A program made the position numbers and the translations under genes. From the NCBI GenBank assembly GCA_937927625.1, contig CALBSD010000028.1, positions 1-61,072 of the forward strand: 61,072 nt of DNA, given 5' to 3'. Each line of letters starts with the position of its first letter. Positions within the stretch are counted from its first letter, which is position 1. The notes under the pieces were generated by a model. The model saw only the letters and a list, made by a program, of their open reading frames with translations. It was not told where the DNA came from and made no database searches. Shown one piece after another: positions 1-7,528 of the stretch. Source of the DNA: an uncultured Actinomycetes bacterium (GTDB lineage: Bacteria; Actinomycetota; Acidimicrobiia; Acidimicrobiales; Ilumatobacteraceae).

Positions 1-186
1 ACAACAGCATCGTTGTTCCTCAGCGAATTCGCTGGCTCAACACCTTGGGTGCACATCGACATGGCTGGCCCCATGGAATCAGACGGTGACAATGGCTGGT
101 TGAACCGCGGTGCAACTGCTTATGGCACACGCCTCATGATTGACTTCTGCGCCAACTTCACAAAGCCTGGTCGCAAGAACAAGTAA
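1..186 (+). CDS. pepA: Leucyl aminopeptidase (M17 family), C-terminal end only
   Basis: The window opens inside this reading frame; only the last 61 residues are present. The visible part has the M17 peptidase C-terminal pattern: a hydrophobic helix ending LFLSEFAG, then TPWVHIDMAGPM, then NRGATAYGTRLMIDF. M17 enzymes are cytosolic two-metal aminopeptidases that take N-terminal Leu and similar residues off peptides. The metal ligands and catalytic Lys/Arg lie upstream of the window and cannot be checked. The tail ends in a basic KPGRKNK. The stop codon abuts the stop of the convergent LLM gene. The family assignment is fairly sure; the exact substrate is unknown. Confidence 0.8.
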   Translation, partial: TTASLFLSEFAGSTPWVHIDMAGPMESDGDNGWLNRGATAYGTRLMIDFCANFTKPGRKNK

Positions 187-1092
187 TCAGTTCTGTAGGG
201 GAATCAACTTCTCTGCAGCATCTGCAAGGTGATTGTTCCATTCGTTGACTGACTTCGGTTCAACGGATGGAATCACAACAAACTTGGACGCACCCACGGC
301 CACGAACTTTTCAATGCTGGACGCAAGTGAATCCCAGCTATTAGGAACCAGTGTGGTGATGTCCTCTACGTCTGGACGACGCTGCTTCAAACCTGCCAGC
401 AGGGCAGCAGGTGGTTCGCCAATGGTGTACGGAATCAGTACGCCGAAATGTTCTGGGTCAATCTCACGGTTGTGTTCAGCGGCCACTTCGTTCACGGTCT
501 TCCACCGTGGTGCAACATCTTCGGGTGTGACGAACGAAGGAAGCCAACCATCGGCAAGTCGACCAACACGCTTGAGTTCACTCTCTGCAAATCCACCCAG
601 CCACACTTCGGGTGGGCTCTGAAATGGCTTTGGTTCCACGCGCAGATTGTCGTAGTTGTAATAGTCGCCATGGAAAGTAACTGATTCATCTGACCAACAT
701 GATCGGACGACGGCGAGTGCTTCGTTAAACATCTTGGCTCGTTGTGTGCGCTCAACGCCGAACGCTTGTTGTTCGTGTGGGTCGGCAACTCCAAGACCAA
801 AGGCGGGGAGAAGGCGACCACCCGACATGCGGTCGAGAGTGGCGAGTTCTTTTGCGAGCACAATCGGATTGCGCCCAGGAAGCACCATCACGCTCATGCC
901 GAACTTCAGCTTCTTGGTACGTGCTGCTGCCATCGACATTGCGACTAGCGGATCAGGTGCCTCACCGCCGATGCGTTCGCTCAGCCACAAACTGTCAAAC
1001 CGCAATTGTTCCAGAGTGTCAACGACATCCAGAAAGCTGGTGTCGTTGAGTTTTGTTCGCACCCCAAGGCCATATCCCACGCGTACTTTCAC
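187..1092 (-). CDS. LLM-class F420-dependent oxidoreductase
   Basis: A 301-residue luciferase-like monooxygenase (TIM-barrel) protein. Visible family features are the N-terminal RVGYGLGVRTKL, the strand LKFGMSVMVLPGRNP, LATLDRMSGGRLLPAFGLG, and the late barrel segment PPEVWLGGFAES. Actinobacterial members normally use coenzyme F420 rather than FMN, and this window also holds the F420 biosynthesis gene cofC. The substrate is unknown. I start at the GTG at 1090-1092, just before the conserved barrel strand; a GGA lies 4-5 nt upstream. A longer reading would run into the divergent SDR gene and adds a residue stretch with no family character. No leaderless -10 box is visible before this GTG, so the start is less certain than for most genes here. 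Confidence 0.85.
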   Translation of the reverse strand: MKVRVGYGLGVRTKLNDTSFLDVVDTLEQLRFDSLWLSERIGGEAPDPLVAMSMAAARTKKLKFGMSVMVLPGRNPIVLAKELATLDRMSGGRLLPAFGLGVADPHEQQAFGVERTQRAKMFNEALAVVRSCWSDESVTFHGDYYNYDNLRVEPKPFQSPPEVWLGGFAESELKRVGRLADGWLPSFVTPEDVAPRWKTVNEVAAEHNREIDPEHFGVLIPYTIGEPPAALLAGLKQRRPDVEDITTLVPNSWDSLASSIEKFVAVGASKFVVIPSVEPKSVNEWNNHLADAAEKLIPLQN

Positions 1093-1136
1093 GCTTCCAT
1101 GCTTGCACACACCCCCGCGCGCAATAGCCTCGGTGC

Positions 1137-1916
1137 ATGGCTGAAACCCAGGTATTTGACCCATTCGCACAGTTCCGTCTTGATGGAAAGGTCGCCATCG
1201 TCACCGGCGCCTCCTCCGGACTCGGTGCACGATTCGCCAAGGTGCTTCATGCCGCTGGTGCGACAGTTGTTGTGACGGCGCGTCGTATTGATCGTCTTGA
1301 ATCGTTGTGTGCGTCATTGCCCGGCTCACTTGCAGTGCAATGTGACGTTGCAGTGGCAGAGCAGCGCGAAGCAATGGTGCATAAAGTCGTTGACACTTTT
1401 GGCACCGTTGACATTCTTGTGAACAACGCTGGCATCGGCATTGTGAAGGCCGTCGAGCATGAAACACTTGAAGACTTTGAAGACGTATTGCAAGTGAACA
1501 CCACTGCGGTATGGCATCTCGCAAAATTGTGTGGCGAGTACATGGTGAAGCAAAAGTCCGGTGTCGTGATCAACGTGGCGAGCATCCTCGGCCTCATTGG
1601 TTCAACACCGATCAAGCAGGTCAACTATGTGGCCAGCAAACACGCAGTCATCGGCATTACGAAAGAACTTGCATTGCAGTGGGCACGCAAGGGTGTTCGC
1701 GTGAACAGTCTGTGCCCAGGCTGGTTCCTCACAGAAATGACTACAGGTATGGAATCTGATGCTGGTTCGCAAGCTCTTATTAAGGCTAACTCGCCAATCC
1801 CACGTATGGGTGAGGAACATGAACTTGATGGTGCACTTCTCTTCTTGGCAAGCAGTGCCTCATCATTTATGACGGGACAGTCATTGGCCATCGATGGTGG
1901 ATGGACCACCCGATGA
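1137..1916 (+). CDS. SDR-family NAD(P)-dependent oxidoreductase
   Basis: A classical short-chain dehydrogenase of 259 residues. It has the cofactor motif TGASSGLG (residues 23-30), an Arg pair after the second strand (TARRIDRL) that suggests NADPH, NNAG near residue 97, the catalytic Ser in INVASILG, the YxxxK pair in YVASKHAV, and a C-terminal SFMTGQSLAIDGGWT. It probably oxidises or reduces an alcohol/ketone; the substrate is unknown. The hexamer TAGCCT at 1125-1130 lies 6 nt before the ATG, so transcription probably starts at the start codon. The 3' end overlaps the MFS gene by 16 bp, suggesting cotranscription. Confidence 0.92.
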   Translation: MAETQVFDPFAQFRLDGKVAIVTGASSGLGARFAKVLHAAGATVVVTARRIDRLESLCASLPGSLAVQCDVAVAEQREAMVHKVVDTFGTVDILVNNAGIGIVKAVEHETLEDFEDVLQVNTTAVWHLAKLCGEYMVKQKSGVVINVASILGLIGSTPIKQVNYVASKHAVIGITKELALQWARKGVRVNSLCPGWFLTEMTTGMESDAGSQALIKANSPIPRMGEEHELDGALLFLASSASSFMTGQSLAIDGGWTTR

Positions 1917-3184
1917 CCGACCAACCTGGCGCGATGAGCGCACGCGAGGCCATTACGGCGCCTGGCGTGCGGCCTCTATTAATTTCCAGCATGGTTCTCA
2001 CCATTGGTGTGATGTTGCAGGCAGCGGCTCTCGGCAAGCACGTGTATGACATCACTGGTTCGGAGATGTCAATTGGTCTTTTGGGTCTTGCTGAATTTCT
2101 TCCGGCTGCAGCGTTGGTGCTCATCACCGGAACGGTTGCAGACCGTTTGAACCGCAAGAAGGTTTCGCTCGTTGCAACTTTTGGCGAGTTTCTTTGCTCA
2201 ATCTTGTTGATGATTTACGCATTGAATGTTGCCGAGCCTGATGGTCATGGCTCAGCGATGCCGATCTTCGTTATCGCATTCTTGTTCGGCGCGTCACGTG
2301 CATTCCTCTCGCCGGCATTGCGCCCTATCGCAGCAATGATTGCGCCTGAAGGTGGACTTCCTCGCGTGATTGCTTTTTACAGCGCAACGTGGACAGGCGC
2401 AGCCATCATTGGGCCTGCAATTAGTGGCTTTTTATATGCAGTAGACCCTGCGCTTGCATATGGTGCTGCCGCTGTTCTGATTTTGTGTGGCATGTCTGCT
2501 TTAGCAATGGTTACGTTGCCGACTGTGACTGAGCCTATTGAGAAACAACCTCGCCCCACCTTGCGCGATGCGGTTGAAGGACTCGTGTTTATTCGTCGCA
2601 CGCCGGTGTTGTTGGCTGCAATCTCTCTTGACTTGTTCGCAGTGTTATTTGGCGGTGCGGTGGCGTTGTTGCCTGTTATCGCCGAAGAACAACTTCACGT
2701 CGGCGACGTTGCGTACGGGTGGTTGCGTGCAGCAGGTGGTCTGGGTGCAGCTGCAATGGCAGTGTTCCTAGCGTTCCGCCCAGTGCGCCGACATGTTGGT
2801 CGTGTGCTGTTGTGGGTTGTCGCCATTTTCGGTCTCGCCACCATTGCGTTAGGTACAACCCACACGTATTGGATCGCATTTGCCGCAATGGTGATTGCAT
2901 TTGCAGCTGACATGGTCAGTGTGTTCATTCGCAGTTCACTTGTTCCGCTTGTTACTCCTGATGACAAGCGTGGACGTGTGTCGGCAGTGGAGAACGTCTT
3001 CATTGGCGCATCGAATGAACTGGGTGCATTTGAATCCGGTGCAGTGTCGAGTCTCGCGGGTACACCTGCAACGGTTGTTGGTGGTGGCATCGCCACGATC
3101 GCTATCGCAGGTATCTGGTGGTTGGCATTCCCATCCCTTCGCAATGTGGATCGTTTCGAAGATTTGGAAGACCGCGCCGAGTAA
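1901..3184 (+). CDS. MFS transporter, EntS-like exporter type
   Basis: A 427-residue integral membrane protein with about 12 hydrophobic helices. The loop between helices 2 and 3 carries the major-facilitator motif as GTVADRLNRKKV, and a second-half counterpart can be seen near residues 290-300. Overall character resembles the MFS_3 group of drug/siderophore exporters, which expel small molecules using the proton gradient. The start at 1901 overlaps the upstream SDR gene by 16 bp; ATGs at 1913 and 1934 are alternatives with the same frame. The substrate cannot be read from the sequence. Confidence 0.87.
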   Translation: MDHPMTDQPGAMSAREAITAPGVRPLLISSMVLTIGVMLQAAALGKHVYDITGSEMSIGLLGLAEFLPAAALVLITGTVADRLNRKKVSLVATFGEFLCSILLMIYALNVAEPDGHGSAMPIFVIAFLFGASRAFLSPALRPIAAMIAPEGGLPRVIAFYSATWTGAAIIGPAISGFLYAVDPALAYGAAAVLILCGMSALAMVTLPTVTEPIEKQPRPTLRDAVEGLVFIRRTPVLLAAISLDLFAVLFGGAVALLPVIAEEQLHVGDVAYGWLRAAGGLGAAAMAVFLAFRPVRRHVGRVLLWVVAIFGLATIALGTTHTYWIAFAAMVIAFAADMVSVFIRSSLVPLVTPDDKRGRVSAVENVFIGASNELGAFESGAVSSLAGTPATVVGGGIATIAIAGIWWLAFPSLRNVDRFEDLEDRAE

Positions 3185-3193
3185 TCTCGCCAC

Positions 3194-3655
3194 ATGGCAG
3201 AAATTCTGAACAAGGTCGAAGAAAAAGTTGGCAAGTTAGCCAAGCGAGGCATTGTCTCTGAATTCAAAGAGTTCGTGAACCGCGGCAACGTGGTGGACGT
3301 TGCTGTTGCATTCGTCATGGGTGCTGCATTCAAGACAGTGGTCGACTCCTTCGCCGGCAGTGCGACAAGCCCCGGAATCTTGGGTGGTCTCATTGGCGCC
3401 GTCTTTGGAGGGAAGCAGCCTGACTTCTCCAAGAAGGTCTTGAACATTCACGGCAGTGATATTCCGCTCGGAGCATTTGCGACAGCGTCCATGAACTTCT
3501 TCTTCGTGGCGCTCGTTTTATTCGGCGTTGTGAAGTTGTACAACCGCTTCCGCGACAAGACCACGGAAGAAACTCCCGCTGGTCCAAGCACCAACGATCT
3601 TCTCGTAGAGATTCGTGATGAGTTGCGTGCTGCTCGCGGTGAAAGCAACAAATAA
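3194..3655 (+). CDS. mscL: Large-conductance mechanosensitive channel MscL
   Basis: MscL forms a homopentameric inner-membrane channel that opens under membrane tension and releases solutes on hypo-osmotic shock. The diagnostic first helix is EFVNRGNVVDVAVAFVMGA, followed by FKTVVDSFAGS, a periplasmic loop, and a second helix near FFFVALVLFGVVKLYN. The C-terminal DLLVEIRDELRA matches the family's cytoplasmic helix bundle. At 153 residues it is slightly longer than the usual 130-150 because of an N-terminal extension of about 25 residues. TAATCT at 3182-3187, 6 nt before the ATG, suggests a leaderless transcript, independent of the MFS gene that ends 9 bp upstream. Confidence 0.95.
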   Translation: MAEILNKVEEKVGKLAKRGIVSEFKEFVNRGNVVDVAVAFVMGAAFKTVVDSFAGSATSPGILGGLIGAVFGGKQPDFSKKVLNIHGSDIPLGAFATASMNFFFVALVLFGVVKLYNRFRDKTTEETPAGPSTNDLLVEIRDELRAARGESNK

Positions 3656-3714
3656 GTAAATCGGTATGGGGCTGCCCCAAGAAGAGGGTGCCCAGGCAAT
3701 AGCCTGAAGGGTTC

Positions 3715-4626
3715 ATGTTGTCCCTTCGCAATCGCTCAGTTCTTGGTATTTTCGCCATTTCGATGCTGATTTCTGCTTGCTCTGTCACTGGCGGGGCTAA
3801 CGGCCAGAACGTGCTGCAAAACGTCGGTCGAATTCCGGGCATTGCGACATCTGGCGGTGACCTCATTATCGACGGACAGCGCGCTTCTCTTTCTTCATTG
3901 GAAGGCGCAACTCTTGGTGCAAACGCAGCGGGGAATCGCTTGCTCGTCATCGGCGACTCCGTCCTTGCGGGATCAGCCAGTCGTTATGGCGGTGCGATGT
4001 GCTCAGGACTTGTTCCTTTAGGTTGGCGAGTTGCTGTGGAAGCTGAAGCGGGTCAGATGGTTGGCTTTGGTCGCACAGTGTTGAAGGACCGTATTTACGA
4101 AGGCTGGGATGCAGGAGTTGTCTTCCTTGGCACGAACTACGGCGGTAGTCAAAAGAATTACGACCGCGACCTCACCGCAATTGTGGAAGCGCTTGCACCA
4201 CGCCCCACTTTGTTGCTGACAGCGACATTGAATCGTCCCACCATGCAGCAGGTGAACGAAACAATTCGCACGGTGGCATCGAAGTATTCCAATGTGTCAG
4301 TTCTCGACTGGGGCACCACTTCCATTCAGCCCGGTCTGTTGAACCGCGATCGTGTGCACCCCACCGATGCAGGGCGACAGGTTCTTGTTGCATCCATTGC
4401 TGCAGCATTAGGTACGGCACCAGAAACACCTGGCGCATGTCTTCCTTCGAAGTACACCGATGACTCACTGGTGACTAGTGGAGTCATGCCGTCAACCACG
4501 ATGCCTGGTGCAACGATTCCAATGAATTCGACAACTCTGCCCGGGGTAACGACGACTCTTCCCACAAATGCAAGTTCCACCACAACGGTGACGTCAGGCA
4601 TGACAACCACAACGGTTCGTCGATAA
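3715..4626 (+). CDS. SGNH/GDSL-hydrolase-like lipoprotein
   Basis: A 303-residue exported protein. The N-terminus has a signal peptide ending in the lipobox ISAC, so it is probably lipid-anchored outside the membrane. The domain starts VIGDSVLAGSA (GDS nucleophile block), then an EAEAGQM segment, GTNYGG (Asn block) and DRVHPTDAGRQVL (Asp-x-x-His block), the four marks of SGNH hydrolases. Such enzymes remove acyl or acetyl groups from glycans or lipids. After about residue 245 the protein becomes a Thr/Pro/Ser-rich tail, typical of a wall-spanning linker. TAGCCT at 3700-3705 lies 9 nt before the ATG. The ABC-F gene starts on the last base of the stop codon. Confidence 0.8.
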   Translation: MLSLRNRSVLGIFAISMLISACSVTGGANGQNVLQNVGRIPGIATSGGDLIIDGQRASLSSLEGATLGANAAGNRLLVIGDSVLAGSASRYGGAMCSGLVPLGWRVAVEAEAGQMVGFGRTVLKDRIYEGWDAGVVFLGTNYGGSQKNYDRDLTAIVEALAPRPTLLLTATLNRPTMQQVNETIRTVASKYSNVSVLDWGTTSIQPGLLNRDRVHPTDAGRQVLVASIAAALGTAPETPGACLPSKYTDDSLVTSGVMPSTTMPGATIPMNSTTLPGVTTTLPTNASSTTTVTSGMTTTTVRR

Positions 4627-6242
4627 TGCTCCAAGTTCAAAACCTCACTGTTGAAGTGGGCGGGCGCAACGTAGTGGAGGGCGCAACGTTCACGATCATG
4701 GCCCGCGACAAAGTGGGCATTGTTGGGCGTAACGGTGCTGGCAAAACCTCGATGTTCAAAGTGCTTGGTGGAGAGGCAGAGCCTGCTGCTGGCAAAGTCA
4801 CCCGCACCGGCATGTACGGCTATTTGTCGCAAGATCCGCGTACGTCGAAAGAGATGGAAGCAAAGCCTGCAATTGCTCATGTGTTGTCGGGTCGCAATAT
4901 CGATGGAGATCTCGAGCGTCTTGAGAAGTTGCGCATCGCAATGGAAGAAGATGCCGACGAACGCAATGTGACGCGGTATGTGAAAGCAGAAGAAGCGTTC
5001 AACTTGAAGGGTGGCTATTCCGCTGAGAGCGAAGCGCGTTCGATTGCTGCTGGTTTGGGCTTGCGCCCTGATCGTCTCGACTTGGCTCTTGGTGTTCTCT
5101 CTGGTGGCGAGCGCCGCCGTGTTGAACTGGCACGCATTCTGTTTGCAGGTAGCGACATGTTGCTATTGGACGAACCAACAAACCACTTGGACATTGACGC
5201 AAAAACCTGGTTGCTGAACTTCCTGCGCAATTACAAGGGTGCATTGTTGGTGATTAGCCACGACCTTGAATTACTCGACGAAGCAATTACTCGCGTGTTG
5301 CACCTTGACCGCCCCGACGAAGATGACATTGGTGCGGTGTATGAGTACCGCGGCACATACAGCCAGTACAAGCGCTCACGTGCAGAAGATGAAGCTCGCG
5401 CAGAGAAGAAAGCAATGATGCAGGCCAAAGAGGTTGCACGGTTGCAAGATGTTGTGGATCGTTTCGGTGCTAAGGCCACGAAAGCAACGATGGCGCACAG
5501 CATTGAAAAGCGCATCGCACGTATTGAGTCTGAAGGTACGGGCGTGCGCAAGAAAGATCGCGTTCTCAATGTGAAGTTTCCCGACCCACCGCAAAGTGGT
5601 GTCACGGTGTTGACCACCAAGGGACTCAGTAAGGGTTACGGCGGACCGCCGGTGTTCGAAGATGTTTCCTTCGACATTGGTAGGGGAGACCGCTTGCTTG
5701 TTCTTGGTCTCAACGGTGCAGGTAAGACTTCTTTGTTACGTATTCTTGCGGGAGCAACGGAAGCAAACCTTGGCGACTTCGAATGGGGTTATCAGGTCAA
5801 TGTTGGGTACTTCGCACAGGAGCATGACACGTTGGACCCCACGCAGTCTCTGATGTGGCACATGCGTCGTGAGTTGCCTTCGGGTAGTCCGCTGACAGAA
5901 ACTCAGTTGCGTGCATTGCTGGGCATGTTTGGCTTGCAAGGCGACAAGGTGTTCCAGGAATCTGGTTCATTGTCTGGCGGTGAGAAGACCAAGCTCACGC
6001 TGGCGATGTTGATGGTGGGCCGCAATAACACCTTGCTGTTGGACGAACCGACGAACAACCTCGACCCTCATAGTCGCGAAGCAGTGGCCGGTGCATTGGA
6101 GTCCTGGAAGGGCACCATCATCATGGTGAGCCACGACGAAGAATTCGTGCAGCGCTTGAACCCCACAAAGGTCATCTTGATGCCAGACGGCCAAGTGGAC
6201 TACTTCAGCAAGGAATGGCTGGACCTCGTCAGCCTCTCGTAA
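4626..6242 (+). CDS. ABC-F family ATP-binding protein
   Basis: Soluble twin-ATPase of 538 residues with no membrane segments. The first cassette has GRNGAGKTS, signature LSGGERRRVELARIL and LLLDEPTNHLD; the second has GLNGAGKTS, LSGGEKTKLTLAML and LLLDEPTNNLD. A charged linker of roughly 70-80 residues (RAEDEARAEKKAMMQAKEV and on) separates them, as in ribosome-binding ABC-F factors. These proteins act at the ribosomal E site in translation or antibiotic protection rather than in transport. The subtype (Uup, EttA, Etta-like or ARE) cannot be fixed by eye. Start and previous stop overlap by one base (TAATG), so translation is probably coupled. Confidence 0.92.
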   Translation: MLQVQNLTVEVGGRNVVEGATFTIMARDKVGIVGRNGAGKTSMFKVLGGEAEPAAGKVTRTGMYGYLSQDPRTSKEMEAKPAIAHVLSGRNIDGDLERLEKLRIAMEEDADERNVTRYVKAEEAFNLKGGYSAESEARSIAAGLGLRPDRLDLALGVLSGGERRRVELARILFAGSDMLLLDEPTNHLDIDAKTWLLNFLRNYKGALLVISHDLELLDEAITRVLHLDRPDEDDIGAVYEYRGTYSQYKRSRAEDEARAEKKAMMQAKEVARLQDVVDRFGAKATKATMAHSIEKRIARIESEGTGVRKKDRVLNVKFPDPPQSGVTVLTTKGLSKGYGGPPVFEDVSFDIGRGDRLLVLGLNGAGKTSLLRILAGATEANLGDFEWGYQVNVGYFAQEHDTLDPTQSLMWHMRRELPSGSPLTETQLRALLGMFGLQGDKVFQESGSLSGGEKTKLTLAMLMVGRNNTLLLDEPTNNLDPHSREAVAGALESWKGTIIMVSHDEEFVQRLNPTKVILMPDGQVDYFSKEWLDLVSLS

Positions 6243-6258
6243 CCCATTGCTCCTGGAC

Positions 6259-6298
6259 TTGACGGGAGTAGTTACTGAGTAACTATACTCGGTAACTA
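6259..6298 (+). promoter_or_regulatory. Promoter with overlapping PadR-type operator
   Basis: TTGACG (6259-6264) and TATACT (6284-6289) form a candidate -35/-10 pair with a 19-bp spacer. An inverted repeat with 13-bp arms (6269-6281 and 6286-6298, one mismatch, 4-bp centre) covers the -10 box and the first base of the padR start codon. Inside it, AGTTACT-G-AGTAACT (6270-6284) is a perfect smaller palindrome. This is the arrangement expected for autorepression by the PadR protein encoded next. The start codon sits 8 nt after the -10 box, so the mRNA is probably leaderless. Confidence 0.7.
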
Positions 6299-6819
6299 TG
6301 GCGATACGCGAAGGACTTCTGGCAGCACTTTCTCACGGTGCACGCAATGGATATCAGATCAAATCTGATTTTGAGACCATCACTGGTGGTGTGTGGAAGC
6401 TCAATGTTGGGCAGGTGTATACGACGTTGGAACGCCTTGAACGGGACGGCCTGGTTGAAGTGGATAGCGAAGTTGAGGGGAAAACATACGTCATGACTTT
6501 GGATGGTCGCGCTGAGCTTGCACGGTGGTGGGAGGCAGCAGACATCGATAGTCCTCCGCCACGTGACGAGCTGATGTTGAAAATTTTGACCGCTCTCGAT
6601 GGAGGAAATGAATTTGCTCTCAAAGTGGTCGAGAAGCATCGAAGTGTTCTGACAACCCTGCTGCAAGAGCGCCGTCAAAATATGCGCGCCAATACTGAAA
6701 CTGCAGATTGGCTGGCCGTGCAGTTAGTGAACGATGCGTTGATGTTCCGAGCTGAAGCAGATCTTCGTTGGCTTGACCAGTGTGAATCTCGCATCATCAA
6801 GATGGAGAAATCAAAATGA
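6298..6819 (+). CDS. PadR-family transcriptional repressor
   Basis: A 173-residue regulator. The N-terminal winged helix reads GLLAALSHGARNGYQI and GGVWKLNVGQVYTTLERLERDGLVEV, the PadR hallmark in which the recognition helix follows the QVYTTLERLE block. The C-terminal helical region (residues 80-173) is of the PadR_C/Vir dimerisation type. It precedes an ABC exporter-like pair with a 4-bp ATGA overlap, so one operon is likely. PadR proteins next to ABC pairs usually repress them until a drug or peptide ligand binds. The palindrome over the promoter supports autorepression. Base use is visibly more A/T-rich than the flanking genes through 10180. Confidence 0.9.
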   Translation: MAIREGLLAALSHGARNGYQIKSDFETITGGVWKLNVGQVYTTLERLERDGLVEVDSEVEGKTYVMTLDGRAELARWWEAADIDSPPPRDELMLKILTALDGGNEFALKVVEKHRSVLTTLLQERRQNMRANTETADWLAVQLVNDALMFRAEADLRWLDQCESRIIKMEKSK

Positions 6820-7523
6820 GCACGTCTGTCCTGCAGTACATCGATGTTGTGAAGAGTTATGGAGAAGGTGAACTTCAGACACGAGCTTTGACGGATGTAT
6901 CTCTCAGTATTGAGCCGGCTGAGTTCATCGCCATCATGGGACCAAGTGGTTGCGGCAAAAGCACACTCCTTCACCTTGCAGGGGGTTTGGAAGACGCAAC
7001 GGCTGGTCGGGTCTTGGTAAAAGGTTCCGATATTTCGATGATGTCGAGAATTGAAAAGGCAACTTTGCGTCGTCAGGAAGTTGGATACATCTTTCAGAAA
7101 CTCAATCTGATTCCTTCATTAACTGCGATGGAGAACGTCATGCTTCCGCTTGAGTTGGATGGAGTATCCAAAAAACAAGCTCGAGAGAGAGCGCAGAGCG
7201 TGATTGAAGATCTCGGTCTTACTCACAATCTGGATCGATATCCATCGGAATTCTCCGGAGGACAACAGCAGCGAATCGCTATTGCACGTTCACTTGTAGC
7301 GCAACGGTCGCTCTTACTTGCTGATGAGCCAACTGGAGCCTTGGACACGGTCAACGCCGACGAAATTATTGAGATCATGGCGCAACTTCCAAAGTTGTAT
7401 GGCACCTCAGTTGTTCTTGTGACTCATGAACCGAGATTTGCAAGTTGGGCGGACAGGGTCGTGTTTCTACGTGACGGTCGAATTGTTGACGAAACTAATT
7501 CTTCCTCCAATGGCAAGGGCTAG
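6816..7523 (+). CDS. ABC transporter ATP-binding protein, MacB/LolD type
   Basis: A 235-residue ATPase with Walker A GPSGCGKST (near residues 42-50), Q-loop in GYIFQKLNLIPSLTAMENV, signature FSGGQQQRIAIARSL, Walker B LLLADEPTGALD and the His switch in VLVTHEP. It matches the LolD/MacB/BceA group, which works with FtsX-type permeases in mechanotransmission or peptide defence rather than import. The start overlaps the padR stop (ATGA) and the permease begins 5 bp downstream. Confidence 0.93.
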   Translation: MSTSVLQYIDVVKSYGEGELQTRALTDVSLSIEPAEFIAIMGPSGCGKSTLLHLAGGLEDATAGRVLVKGSDISMMSRIEKATLRRQEVGYIFQKLNLIPSLTAMENVMLPLELDGVSKKQARERAQSVIEDLGLTHNLDRYPSEFSGGQQQRIAIARSLVAQRSLLLADEPTGALDTVNADEIIEIMAQLPKLYGTSVVLVTHEPRFASWADRVVFLRDGRIVDETNSSSNGKG

Positions 7524-7528
7524 GGGAT

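Noticed and set aside
2695..3447. 250-codon minus-strand open frame across the MFS and mscL genes
   Set aside because: It spans two clear plus-strand genes and has a low-complexity Asn/Thr/Pro make-up; no family pattern is visible.
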